Assembly: GCA_024697295.1 (NCBI GenBank) | Contig: JAILFZ010000032.1 | Location: 1-45,888 of the forward strand | Source of the DNA: Treponema sp. | Lineage (GTDB): Bacteria; Spirochaetota; Spirochaetia; Treponematales; Treponemataceae | Length of the DNA stretch: 45,888 nt | Reading direction: 5' to 3' | In this document: in pieces, positions 1-10,300 of the stretch | Layout of the letters: each line of letters begins with the position of its first letter | Numbering within the stretch: position 1 is the first letter of the stretch | Notes under the pieces: model-generated | What the model was told of the DNA's origin: nothing | Databases searched by the model: none | The model's input: the letters and a program-made list of their open reading frames with translations, nothing else | Position numbers and translations under genes: made by a program

Positions 1-1
1 C

Positions 2-337
2 AATTCAACCGGGCTTACCGGACAGGCTGATTCTTATATTTGTGCCGTAAGCGGTCAGGATTCAAAAGTATTCTGTAAAAACGGACGTGTTTCCTGCGTA
101 GCTCAGACGGCCGTAAACTTCAGCGTAAACGGCGGTTTGTTCGAGTGCCGTTCATCAAGCCTTCGCGTAACAGCTCATCTAGGACGTATTGCAGAATTGT
201 CGGGAACAAACTCACGCATGACTGACAATGAAATGACCGGAACCTTTGAAAAGAAGGTGCGCGGGGTAGTGCCGGTCTGGTCTGACAGAGACACTTTGAT
301 CCTGGAAGATAAAAATAATTCCAGTACGGGCTTTTAA
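2..337 (+). CDS. C-terminal fragment of an unidentified protein, open at the left edge of the window
   Basis: Frame 2 is open from base 2 to TAA at 335-337 (NSTGLTGQADSYICAVSGQDSKVFCKNGRVSC...); its stop overlaps the ATG of rnhB. Confidence 0.6.
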   Translation, partial: NSTGLTGQADSYICAVSGQDSKVFCKNGRVSCVAQTAVNFSVNGGLFECRSSSLRVTAHLGRIAELSGTNSRMTDNEMTGTFEKKVRGVVPVWSDRDTLILEDKNNSSTGF

Positions 338-930
338 TGAACTTGATTTGTGGACTTGATGAAGCAGGGCGAGGACCGCTTGCGGGACCCGTGGTTGCAG
401 GCTGTGTAATTTTGCCTGATAACTTTCCTGTAGAAATTTTAAACGATTCAAAAAAACTTTCGGAAAAAAAACGAATTGCAGCAGAAAAAATTATAAAAGA
501 AAAAGCCTGCTGGGGAATCGGCATTATTGACCACGAAACAATCGATAAAATCAACATTCTCCAGGCAAGTATGCTGGCAATGAAAAATGCATATGAAATG
601 ATGATGATAAAACTTCCGGGGTGGCTTAAGGAAAATAAAATGCAGTTCAAACCTGAAGACATTGTTTTGTCAGCAATCACCGACGGAACTACATGCCCGC
701 CGGTTTCCTGTGAAGTCCGCGCCGAGCCAAAGGCAGACGGAAAGTATCCGTGTGTTATGGCAGCAAGCATTATCGCAAAAGTGTGCCGTGACAACATGAT
801 GACCGAATACGATAAACTTTACCCTCAGTACGGATACGCAAAACACAAGGGGTATCCGACACCGGCCCATAAAAAAATATGCCGCGAAATCGGACCAAGT
901 CCAATTCAGCGGCTTTCTTTTAGTTACTGA
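337..930 (+). CDS. rnhB: Ribonuclease HII
   Basis: N-terminal CGLDEAGRGPLAGPVVAG motif and IIAKVCRD; about 197 aa. Confidence 0.95.
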   Translation: MNLICGLDEAGRGPLAGPVVAGCVILPDNFPVEILNDSKKLSEKKRIAAEKIIKEKACWGIGIIDHETIDKINILQASMLAMKNAYEMMMIKLPGWLKENKMQFKPEDIVLSAITDGTTCPPVSCEVRAEPKADGKYPCVMAASIIAKVCRDNMMTEYDKLYPQYGYAKHKGYPTPAHKKICREIGPSPIQRLSFSY

Positions 931-1334
931 TTGTCATCTGCTTCAGGCTTTGATTTTATGTGAATCACTTTGCCTGTGCGTTTGATTCCGTCAGGCTTGC
1001 GTTTGTCGTCATCACCTTTTTTGCGGTAGATGCGCTTTTCAGAACCTGCTCCGTATTTTGCATCCTTTGCAGCTTTCTTTTCTGCGCGGGCCTTTTTACG
1101 GTTTTTCTGTTCTTTATCGATAAATTTGAGCGCTGTATCAAGTCCGCCCAAAACTTTCTGCATGTCTTCTGCAAAAATTGCAATCTGGTGACGGTCAAAA
1201 TCTGCTCCGTCGCCTTTTTTACTCTCTACAATCTGGAGAAAAACATCACCGGTACGGTTTTCTTTTACGTTGAAAAAATACGAACGGTTTTCCAAAACTA
1301 CTTCTGTTGTATAAAGTTCACCGCGAATTCCCAT
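924..1334 (-). CDS. bpuR: PUR-alpha-like DNA/RNA-binding protein (DUF3276; spirochaete BpuR-like)
   Basis: MGIRGELYTTEVVLENRSYFFNVKENRTGDVFLQIVESKKGDGADFDRHQIAIF closely resembles Borrelia BpuR as remembered; basic C-terminal tail. Confidence 0.85.
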   Translation of the reverse strand: MGIRGELYTTEVVLENRSYFFNVKENRTGDVFLQIVESKKGDGADFDRHQIAIFAEDMQKVLGGLDTALKFIDKEQKNRKKARAEKKAAKDAKYGAGSEKRIYRKKGDDDKRKPDGIKRTGKVIHIKSKPEADDNQ

Positions 1335-1363
1335 ATCATCCTTCCTTAAAAATGTAATATGAT

Positions 1364-1392
1364 TTTATAAAAACTTTTGTGTGCAAAGTCAA
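1364..1392 (-). promoter_or_regulatory. Putative sigma70 promoter for the bpuR-like gene
   Basis: On the minus strand TTGACT (1387-1392), 17-bp spacer, TATAAA (1364-1369), upstream of the start at 1334. Confidence 0.6.
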
Positions 1393-1409
1393 CTATACTT
1401 GTATTTTAA

Positions 1410-2591
1410 CTAAATTTCAAGCGAAAAATCCCTGCACACTTCAAGTACCGCATTAAAAAGTGCATCAAGATCCCGCTCAGAAGTTTCCTTTCCAAAACTG
1501 AACCTTACTGCGGTTTCCTGCAGGTCGCCCCGTAATCCCATTGCGCTCAAAATCGGCCTTGACTGTTTTTTTGCCGAACACGCACTTCCGGTCGAAATAC
1601 TGAATCCCTTGCTGTCCAGAGCGCGTACCATCACATTGCCCGGGATTCCTTTAAATGCTGCCTGCACGACATACGGACTGAATTTATCGAGATTATCTTT
1701 TTGTGTTCTGCATTCTGGAATCAAAGTGCAGTCTCTGATTGAATTTAATTTTGTTACAAAATCAAAGGATTTCTGCTGTTCATCAGATGTCTTTAAATTC
1801 TTTTTGATAAAGTATTTTGAAAGGCATTTTGAAAAGGCGAGGGCACCAAAAAGGTTTTCGGTGCCGCTTCTGACAGATTTTTCCTGCCCGCCTCCAAGCA
1901 AAAACGGTTTAATCGGACGGCGCAAAACCAGTATGCCGATTCCGCGCGGTCCGCGGAGTTTGTGGGCGCTTATGGCTGCGCTGTCGATGCCTGGATAATT
2001 TAAATCGAGAGGAATTTTACCTGCAGCCTGTACGCAGTCCACGTGAAAGTGCGCTCGTCGTTTTCCGTTGCTAGCCTTTGTAATTGCGTCAGAAATTGCA
2101 TAAACATCCTGCACACAGCCAGTTTCGTTATTTACCGCCATGACTGTTACATAAACTGTATCCGGTGTAATTTTTGAAGCAACAGAGTCGGGATGAATGA
2201 AACCATTGTTGTCAGGATTGATGGATTCAACTGTAAAACCGATTTTTTTGAGGGCATGGGCCTGCTCGCGGATGGCAGGATGTTCGATTGAACTTATCAA
2301 TATTTTTCCGCGTTTGCCTTCTGAGTCTGCTTCTCGGTTTAAAAGCGCAAGCAGTGGAATCTGGTCAGCTTCTGTGCCGCCTGATGTAAAATAAACTTCT
2401 TCCGGTTTAACACCGATTGCCTTTGCACAGTCTGCGCGGGCTTTTTCAAAAATATCGCGGGCTTTTTTTCCTTCGCTGTGATTTGCCGATGGATTTGCAA
2501 AGTTTGCACACGCTTCTTTTAATGATTGCTGTAAAATTTCTTCGTCAGACGGCGTGGTCGCGGCCCAGTCAAAATATTTTGAATAATCCAT
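1410..2591 (-). CDS. Cysteine desulfurase (NifS/IscS family)
   Basis: SAHKLRGPRGIGIL (PLP lysine) and STGSACSAKK (active-site Cys) motifs. Confidence 0.9.
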   Translation of the reverse strand: MDYSKYFDWAATTPSDEEILQQSLKEACANFANPSANHSEGKKARDIFEKARADCAKAIGVKPEEVYFTSGGTEADQIPLLALLNREADSEGKRGKILISSIEHPAIREQAHALKKIGFTVESINPDNNGFIHPDSVASKITPDTVYVTVMAVNNETGCVQDVYAISDAITKASNGKRRAHFHVDCVQAAGKIPLDLNYPGIDSAAISAHKLRGPRGIGILVLRRPIKPFLLGGGQEKSVRSGTENLFGALAFSKCLSKYFIKKNLKTSDEQQKSFDFVTKLNSIRDCTLIPECRTQKDNLDKFSPYVVQAAFKGIPGNVMVRALDSKGFSISTGSACSAKKQSRPILSAMGLRGDLQETAVRFSFGKETSERDLDALFNAVLEVCRDFSLEI

Positions 2592-2596
2592 GCTGT

Positions 2597-3781
2597 CTAT
2601 TCCTCAAGCACTGCAAGTACGTCTTTTCCGTCAACTTCTGTGATTACGGTTTCGCCGATATCTTCCTGTAAAACAAATCTTACCTTGTCCGATGCGTTCT
2701 TTTTGTCTTTTTTCATTGCATCAAAGAGAACCTTTGCAGCTTCTTTTGAATCCGGATATTTGTTTTTGATTGCAAAGTGAAGTGGAACAGTTTCCCAGCC
2801 AAAATCAGCAAGAGTTTTTAACACTTTGTCTGTGTAGGCACTCGTGCAGATTCCAAGCCGTTTGGAAAGTTCTGCGGCGCGTCCCATACCCCAGGCAACT
2901 GCGTCTCCGTGAGTTACAACTCCAAGGCCTGAACATGTTTCCAGTGCGTGCCCGAATGTGTGGCCCAGATTGAGCTGCATGCGGATATTTTTTTCTGTCA
3001 AATCCTGTTCAACAACAGCGGCCTTTGCGTTTACGCAGATTTTAATCATTTTTTCTACGAGAGGATCTTTTCTGTCCTGAAGAATCTGTGGTTTTGCCGA
3101 CAGTTCTTCAAAAAGTTCCTTTGAGTAAAGCATTGCGGTTTTAACAACTTCTGCCATTCCGCTCTTGTATTCGTGGTCCGGAAGCGTCTGGATGAAAGAG
3201 GGAATGATGTGAATTTTCTGAGCCGGGAAGAAAGAACCGATCATGTTTTTGTAACTGTCAAAGTCACAGCCGGTTTTTCCTCCGACAGCAGCATCTACCA
3301 TGCTCAATAATGTTGTCGGAACAAGTTCACAGCGGGCTCCGCGTTTAAAAATTGATGCGGCAAAGGCTGTCATGTCTGTGATGACGCCGCCTCCGATTCC
3401 GATAAAAACTGTGTCACGTTTTGCGTTGGTCTCTACGGCAACACGGCATATATTCAATACGCTTTCGATTGTTTTGTAAGGTTCTCCGCTGCCTAAAATC
3501 AAAAGAATGTCTTTACCGCGGCGACCGGTGTAGCCTTCTTTAATCTGCGGTTTTGAATAGTCGCTTCCACGGAAAAAGTCGATAAAGGAATGCATTTCCT
3601 TGATTGAAGCAACATTTGTGTCAGTTACAAAAATGCGCTGCGGCATGTTATCTGCGCCTGAAGGATAAAAAATTGAATTTAAATCCGGCTGTCCGCTGTA
3701 AAATCTTATAAATGTTCTGTCTGTCCCCGGATGTACCGGTGGATAGGCGATGTCTTTTTCTTCAAACTCCATAATATCCAA
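2597..3781 (-). CDS. aroB: 3-dehydroquinate synthase (AroB family)
   Basis: GIGGGVITDMTAFAASIFKRG, PTTLLSMVDAAVGGKTG, NLGHTFGHALE motifs. Confidence 0.88.
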   Translation of the reverse strand: MDIMEFEEKDIAYPPVHPGTDRTFIRFYSGQPDLNSIFYPSGADNMPQRIFVTDTNVASIKEMHSFIDFFRGSDYSKPQIKEGYTGRRGKDILLILGSGEPYKTIESVLNICRVAVETNAKRDTVFIGIGGGVITDMTAFAASIFKRGARCELVPTTLLSMVDAAVGGKTGCDFDSYKNMIGSFFPAQKIHIIPSFIQTLPDHEYKSGMAEVVKTAMLYSKELFEELSAKPQILQDRKDPLVEKMIKICVNAKAAVVEQDLTEKNIRMQLNLGHTFGHALETCSGLGVVTHGDAVAWGMGRAAELSKRLGICTSAYTDKVLKTLADFGWETVPLHFAIKNKYPDSKEAAKVLFDAMKKDKKNASDKVRFVLQEDIGETVITEVDGKDVLAVLEE

Positions 3782-3885
3782 TTTTACTGAAAAAGCATTT
3801 TTTTTACAAATAAAATGTTACAATTCAGATTAGATTAAGGCTTTTTGGCAAATGTATGTTATAATAATAGGATAAGAGGGATTAA

Positions 3886-5025
3886 ATGGAACAGGAAGTT
3901 GTTACTTCGCGTAGTCAAGATGTTCAGTTAGCTGTATCAGAACTTTGTTCTAAGTTAAAAAGAGATTTATCATCTTACAACGCTGTTTTTTTTATGGCTG
4001 CAATTAATTATGATTTTGCAAGTCTTTCGGCCGCGCTTCAGGAAAAATTTCCCAAGGCGCAGATTATCGGTTCAAGCACGGCAGGAGAAATTACTCCACA
4101 GGGCTTTACGGAAAACTCGGTAGTATTAACTACCATGTATTCACCGGAAACAAGGGTAAGCGCAGTTCTTGTAGAAAACGGAAGCAAATACCCGGTTTCG
4201 TGCAAGACTCAGATTGAACAGGCTCTTTCAAACGCCGGAATCCGCTGCAACGACAGGGATTCTCATAAAGATGCCTTTGCAATTGCCTTTATCAACGGCG
4301 TTTTTAATGCTGAAGAAACTATTCTTACAAACTTTTATTCAATAATCAAAAACGACAATTTTAAACTTGCAGGCGGTACCGCAGGTTTTACCGGAAATAC
4401 AGCAAAAACTTTTGTATGCTGTAACGGAAAAACTACCCAGGACGGCGCCGCAATGATGTTTGTAAAAACACGTGCTAAGTTTGATATCCGTCAGGAAGAT
4501 ATTTTTAACCCGACAGGAAAAACTTTCTTTGTTGGTTCTTCAGACCCGGTAAACCGTGTTATCAATTCCCTGGACGGCAAGACTCCAAAGGCCGCTTATG
4601 CTCAGAAGCTCGGTGTTTCTGAAAGCCAGGCTGAAGGAATGACCTTTGAAAACCCGTTCGGACGCTTTTTGAACGGTGCAGAACACATCGCCGCTCTTGC
4701 GGGCTTTACTCCGGACGGTAAAATCACTACTTTTGCCCGCGTTGTACCTAATTCAACACTTGAACTTATGCATATCGGGGACCCTTTGCAGAAAGCAGAC
4801 GAAACCTGCCGCCTGATCAGGGAAAACGTTCCTAATCCGAAGTTTGTTCTTTTGATGACCTGTATTACCCGCACAGTTGCCTTTGCAAACATGGGTATCA
4901 GCAGCAAAATTATCGACAAATACAATGCTGTATTCCCGACATTTGCGGGCTTTTCATGCTACGGTGAGCAGCTTGGCCGGATTCACTGTAACCAGACACT
5001 TGTAGCACTTGCAATCGGAGACTAA
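3886..5025 (+). CDS. FIST N/C-domain sensor protein
   Basis: [15 protein letters not shown] and [10 protein letters not shown], with a C-terminal region typical of FIST_C; no signal peptide. Confidence 0.85.
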   Translation: MEQEVVTSRSQDVQLAVSELCSKLKRDLSSYNAVFFMAAINYDFASLSAALQEKFPKAQIIGSSTAGEITPQGFTENSVVLTTMYSPETRVSAVLVENGSKYPVSCKTQIEQALSNAGIRCNDRDSHKDAFAIAFINGVFNAEETILTNFYSIIKNDNFKLAGGTAGFTGNTAKTFVCCNGKTTQDGAAMMFVKTRAKFDIRQEDIFNPTGKTFFVGSSDPVNRVINSLDGKTPKAAYAQKLGVSESQAEGMTFENPFGRFLNGAEHIAALAGFTPDGKITTFARVVPNSTLELMHIGDPLQKADETCRLIRENVPNPKFVLLMTCITRTVAFANMGISSKIIDKYNAVFPTFAGFSCYGEQLGRIHCNQTLVALAIGD

Positions 5026-5027
5026 TT

Positions 5028-5918
5028 ATGGAATCAATTGAATTAATTAAAAGCGGACTGGATACAGTCCAGACACTTATTGAATATCTTGCAAAGGACG
5101 CAATTGGTTCTTCATTTTTGAATGAATACCTGATGAGCCGCAGTGCCCAGTCAGAACAGGCTAAGGCACAGCAGCTGTCTCTCCAGAAACTCATTGATTC
5201 ATCCCAGGCTATGGAGGAGAGTACAAAAGAAATTGCTTCCCGGGCTGTTGAAAACACAAATCACATCGATATCATCTACGGTGCGATTGCTGCATTGCGT
5301 TCTTCCGTGGACAAAATTGAACAGGAACATAAAACTTATATGGACCAGTTCCAGAGGCTTTCAGGTCAGATCGGTGATATTACAAAACTGATTGGCGATA
5401 TTCAGAATATTTCGGAACAGACAAACCTTCTTTCGTTCAATGCGTCTATCGAAGCGGCACATGCGGGGGCTGCCGGTGCGGGCTTCCGTATCATCGCAAA
5501 CGAAGTCAAAAAACTTTCTGAAAACACACACAAAACTACAGAACAGATTTTGAACAATGTAAATCTCCTTCATAATTCAATTACAGAACTTGAAGATGAT
5601 ACAAAACGCAACAGCAAAAACCTGAGTGATTTGACAAAAGAGACAGACAATGCCCTTGAGCGCTTTAACGAAGTTAAGGATATGAACGCCGGAAACGACG
5701 CAAGTGTTCAGAAAATCACAGACAGCATTAACCATAACGTTCAGGAAATCAATTCAATTATTGAACAGATTAAACAGAGCGAAGAAATGAATAAGGATAA
5801 TGTTAATTTGTTTGCTGATTGTGCTTCGCGAAACCAGATGCTGTTCAACGATCTTTATTCCCTCGTGTACGAGGTTAAGGCCGTTCTACAGGATTTGCGT
5901 TCCAGCCAGAATCAGTAA
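5028..5918 (+). CDS. Soluble methyl-accepting chemotaxis protein (signalling domain only)
   Basis: [40 protein letters not shown] hairpin-tip motif; no hydrophobic TM segments in 296 aa; starts 2 nt after the FIST ORF. Confidence 0.9.
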   Translation: MESIELIKSGLDTVQTLIEYLAKDAIGSSFLNEYLMSRSAQSEQAKAQQLSLQKLIDSSQAMEESTKEIASRAVENTNHIDIIYGAIAALRSSVDKIEQEHKTYMDQFQRLSGQIGDITKLIGDIQNISEQTNLLSFNASIEAAHAGAAGAGFRIIANEVKKLSENTHKTTEQILNNVNLLHNSITELEDDTKRNSKNLSDLTKETDNALERFNEVKDMNAGNDASVQKITDSINHNVQEINSIIEQIKQSEEMNKDNVNLFADCASRNQMLFNDLYSLVYEVKAVLQDLRSSQNQ

Positions 5919-6529
5919 GTGTCCTTATCCATCTTCTGGAATTTAGCAATTACATCCTCAACCCGGCTTATTTCGCGGTTGAGGATTTTTTTATAATCCA
6001 GGTCTTTTGTCGCAATCCTTTCGCGTTCATCTTCCCAGTACTGCACGTCTGTCAGAATACGGAACTGGAATTCCGTTACATTCGCTTTTTCTGCCCAAAG
6101 CTGTGCTTCCTGCCAGTAGTAGAGGCCTGCCTTGTAGCAGGCGAGGGTTTTATTCAGGTTTTCGAGGTAAAGGTCTTTCCACGGTGCATCGTAAAAATGA
6201 GCTGTCTTTTTGTCGTAGGTTCTTCCCAGGCGCAGATGCTGTTCAATCAGTTTAAGATTTATATGCATCATAAAGAGATAGCGGTATTTTTCCCAGTCTT
6301 TTTCGTTTTCAATTGTGCACGGGGCGTAAAGAGGATTGCAGAAATCTGCCTTAACTGACTGCTCGAGCCAGTAGATGTTTTCCATTACGTCATCCGGATA
6401 CTGCTGGTAATGTACATGGAAAAGACGGTAGTAGTCCTCCTTGTATTTAACCATGTAGGCGGATGAATTTTGAGTATTTATAAAAATAAAGGCGATTGTA
6501 AAAAACGCAAAAAAAAGTCTCTTTTTCAC
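5912..6529 (-). CDS. Secreted/periplasmic protein of unknown function, probably spirochaete-conserved
   Basis: Signal peptide [24 protein letters not shown]; remainder soluble and aromatic-rich; apparent GTG start. Confidence 0.7.
   Translation of the reverse strand: MKKRLFFAFFTIAFIFINTQNSSAYMVKYKEDYYRLFHVHYQQYPDDVMENIYWLEQSVKADFCNPLYAPCTIENEKDWEKYRYLFMMHINLKLIEQHLRLGRTYDKKTAHFYDAPWKDLYLENLNKTLACYKAGLYYWQEAQLWAEKANVTEFQFRILTDVQYWEDERERIATKDLDYKKILNREISRVEDVIAKFQKMDKDTY
5954..5992 (+). terminator. Intrinsic terminator for the FIST-MCP unit
   Basis: ATCCTCAACC (5954-5963) / GGTTGAGGAT (5977-5986), perfect 10-bp stem followed by T7. Confidence 0.85.
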
Positions 6530-6553
6530 AATCAGATTATCGGAAAAAGAGAC
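6509..6553 (-). terminator. Terminator/attenuator-like hairpin between tmk and the next gene
   Basis: Minus strand GTCTCTTTTTC-N15-GAAAAAGAGAC-TTTTTTTT: perfect 11-bp arms (6543-6553 / 6517-6527) then T8 (6509-6516). Confidence 0.7.
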
Positions 6554-6569
6554 CTGCAGATTTAGATTT

Positions 6570-7196
6570 TTATCTCAAAAAGACAGGTTCAAGAACTTTG
6601 AGAATCTGTTTTTCTACTTCGTCAGGGCTTTTTGTGGCATCGATGATGATTATGTTCATCCCGGTGTTTTTGTCCTGATACTCTTTGATAATGTCTTCGT
6701 AACGTTTTTCTGTGGCCTGGAGAAAGTCCAGCTTTTCGTAAATTTCGATTACGTCACGGCTTTGGATACGTTTAAGGCTTATCTGAGGGTCAATTTTAAA
6801 AAAGAACAGGAATTCCGGGAGGGGGAACTGGCCGTTCAAAACGCGGGGCAGTTCTTCTCCACAGGTTACGCCCTGATAGGCCAGACTCGAAAAAAGAAAT
6901 CTGTCGCTGATAACAACTTTTCCGTCCGAGCATTTTTGTTCGATTCCGCAGTCAGAAGTTGAGGAACCCCATAAGTGTTCGGCGCGGTCTGCGGCAAAAA
7001 GATATGCGCAGGTGCGGGCATCAACCTTAACGGAACCGCTTAAAACCTGGCGCAGAAATTTTCCTGTTGCGCTTTCTGTAGGTTCAGCAGAAACGTCAAT
7101 TTTGTCACTGTATTTTCCTGATAAAAGACGCTTTAACTGGGTTGAAGTTCCGGCTCCGTCAATGCCTTCAAAAACTACAAAGTTTTTTAATATCAT
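6570..7196 (-). CDS. tmk: Thymidylate kinase
   Basis: NFVVFEGIDGAGTSTQLKRL P-loop and DRFLFSSLAYQG; internal Met (MILKNF) preferred as start. Confidence 0.9.
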   Translation of the reverse strand: MILKNFVVFEGIDGAGTSTQLKRLLSGKYSDKIDVSAEPTESATGKFLRQVLSGSVKVDARTCAYLFAADRAEHLWGSSTSDCGIEQKCSDGKVVISDRFLFSSLAYQGVTCGEELPRVLNGQFPLPEFLFFFKIDPQISLKRIQSRDVIEIYEKLDFLQATEKRYEDIIKEYQDKNTGMNIIIIDATKSPDEVEKQILKVLEPVFLR

Positions 7197-7324
7197 ATTA
7201 TTATATCCCCTCAATCTGGCTACTAAATTTTCCGATAATAAACTAGAATTGTATCCATATCTGGACTACGGTTGTTTTTTTTAAGGAATTCCATTTTGCC
7301 ACGAAATGAAGACAATTTAAAGTC

Positions 7325-10300
7325 ATGAAGTCTCGTTTTTTAAAGACAAGTATCGCAGGAATTATTTTTCTCACTCTTGTAATCGGCGTTATTGCACTTA
7401 TTCAGCCGGTTTATAAAAACGTGCTCAAATTCATGAACGCCGAGCAGAATCGTATTGTACGGATGATTAACGAGCGCACCGGTTTGAGCGTTTCATACGA
7501 ATCTTTGTCTCCGTCAGTATTTTCGGGCATCAATATCCGTGGAATTTTGCTGCAAAGTCCTGACAATAAAAAGACCTTCCTCGAAGTAAAGCATGCTTCA
7601 ATTTCGTACCGTATCCTGGACTTTTTACGCGCAAATGCAATATCGGCCATCCGAAAGGTTGAACTTGACGGCGTTTCCCTTGAGTACGACTCAGTAAAAG
7701 ACAGCGAAGCCCTCGAGACACTGATGAACCTGTTTAATTCAAAACCGGAAAAATCAAAACAGAAAAACAGCACTTCGCTTTCAGAAATTGAACTTCCCTT
7801 TGATGTTGAATTAAAAAACCTGAGCCTCCATTATGCGGACGATATCAATGACTTTCGGGCCGGAATCAAGACTGTCCTTTTTGAACGCAGCCTGAGAAAA
7901 GAAGACGGAATCAAAATCAAGACAAACGGCCGCCTTGACTACACAAACGAATTGTTGAAGGCTGACGGAAAGAGAGCCCTTGTTTCTTCTGCACTTGAAA
8001 TCACAGGAACCGTTTTTCACAACTGGGACGGAAGTTCTGTCGTTTTAAGAATTTTTGAAAACCCTCGCGCAGACTTTACTTTGACCCGCACAGACATTCA
8101 TCTGAACTACGGTTCAAAAAAATTGAATTTTAAAACCGCCCGCACAAGCCTTCCGTTTTCGGTAAATGCGGAAGCCGATTTTAATTCAAATCTTGTGAGG
8201 GCTCACGCAAATGCCGACAAACTCGATTTATTCAGGCTGATAAAGGTTAAAAACTCCTCGTACGCTGTATCTGATTTTGCCGGAACAAATGTTACCGCAC
8301 GTGCCGGCCTTGAAGCAAAATTCAATCCGGACACAAAATCGCTTGATTCAATTGAATATGCACTTGATATGGGCACCCAGGTATTCAACAGAAAACTTCG
8401 GGGGCCGGTCCTTGTAAAAGCAGATGTGCTCGGAAACCAGAACAGTGTTACTGTCAGAAACTTTTCTGCATCAGGAAAGCAGATTGACGCCAGGTTTACG
8501 GGTTCTTACGACATAAAAAACATGCAGCCTTCGGGCGTCCTTGAACTTCCGCGCCTTGAATTTGCAAACGGCGGCGTGCTGCAGACAGAAGTGTATATCG
8601 ATCCCCTCAAAAAAGGCTTTATGTGCTTTGCTCCACAGCTTTTTATGGACGAGCGGAGTTTGACTGCGATTGCCCTGACTGTTTTACCGTCGACAAATTC
8701 CGTGGACTTTAGTTTTGAATTTGACGATTACTCTCACTCAGACTATGAAAAAAGCGGGCACGTAAAAATTGACGGCAGTTACCTTGCAGGAAAAAACAAA
8801 TCGGTTCAGATTTCTGCATCGATGAACGACATCTTTCTTGACAGCGTAGTTTTGGCGTCGGCCTTTTTTATGCAGGGCGGGTTGAATTCAACACTTAAAA
8901 ACAGTGCATCCTCTTTGAACTCATACATTTTTTCGAACGAAATTTATTTTACTTCTGACTTTAACAGCTTTAGCTTTAACGCGCCTTTCTTCCTCTTTGC
9001 AAACACAAAGCACGAAAGGCAGCTCATTTCTTTTTCTGCCGACGGTTCAAATCAGACTGCGAGCCTTTCAAACCTCGACATTCAATTTGGAGCGCACACC
9101 GCACATGCAAGCGCCGGAATCGATTTTTCTGAAGGATTTAAGAATTTTAACTTTTTCTCGGACATTACGATCAATTCCCTGCCATACCGTCTGAACGGCT
9201 CGTACGGTTCAAACTGGTTGAGCGTGAGCGGCGATTATAACTTTGACGCTGCCGTTCAGTTCAATGATTCAATTACGGGTTCCGTTCAGTTTGCATCTCT
9301 GCCTTTTTCTGCCGGAAAGTCGATTTTTGCCTTTTCTACTGCGACAACTTTTGCATTTAACCGTGAAGACGGCATTTCTCTTGAAATCGGTGACTTTGAA
9401 GTTGACGAGCCTTCCGGACTTCTTTCGTTTAAGCCGCATCTTGCTTTTTCCGGCCGCGCAAACCGTTACGGCTTTGTTTTTGACAACCTTGTTTATTCTG
9501 ACACTGTGTCTGCACTGGACGGAAAGGCAGACCTTTTGTGGAACCTCAACGACGGTATCTTTGATTCAATTATTTTTGACCTGAACGCAAAGAGTCTTAT
9601 TGGAAAAGAAACAATCATTTTAAACGCAAGTTTTAAAAACCCTCAGTCCCTTCCGTTATCGGTCGATGCGATTAAAAATGACTTTTACCTGTCTTCAGAG
9701 GGGAGTGTAAAGGCTTTCAGCACCGGACACTTTATGAGTGATCAGAACGCGGACAACACCTTGAACGGAGAATTTTCTGCCTCTGGAACTTTAAGCAATC
9801 CGTTTATCACATTGACTGTAGGAAGGTCTTCCGTAAACTTTGCCGGTTATCCTGCAGTGTTTTACGGTGGAATCGTTTACGATGACTCAGGACTTAACGC
9901 AAGCGATATAAACCTTAACTGGGCCAGCTTCAGTGCAAAAAATGTTGTGCTGAATTTTGACACCCGGTCTCTTGAAGGCTCTCTTGAAGGCGATTTGTCG
10001 GGTGAATTGATTGAATATGGTTTTAACATTCCGTTAAAGGCAAGTATCGGTGGAATTTCTTCGCTTAAAAAACTTGATGCATTTGTAATCAGCGCATCTT
10101 CTGAAAAAATGAGCGGAACCTTCTTTCCGACTGACCAGAAATTCAATCTTGTTGCCACTAAAACGCCTGGTCAGATGGACATTGTCTGTGACGGACCGCT
10201 CGGCTTTAACGCAAATATTCTGGACGGCGGTATAATCAGTGCAAAATCTTCCCAGTCTTCTGTAATTGGTTTTGCATTGAACGGAATGGTTGCAAACAAC

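Noticed and set aside
120-797. 225-aa antisense ORF overlapping rnhB
   Set aside because: Lies opposite a clear RNase HII gene; low-quality composition and no recognisable domain.
9243-9584. Alternative-frame ORF inside tamB
   Set aside because: Low-complexity Leu/Phe/Ser out-of-frame translation with no independent start signal.
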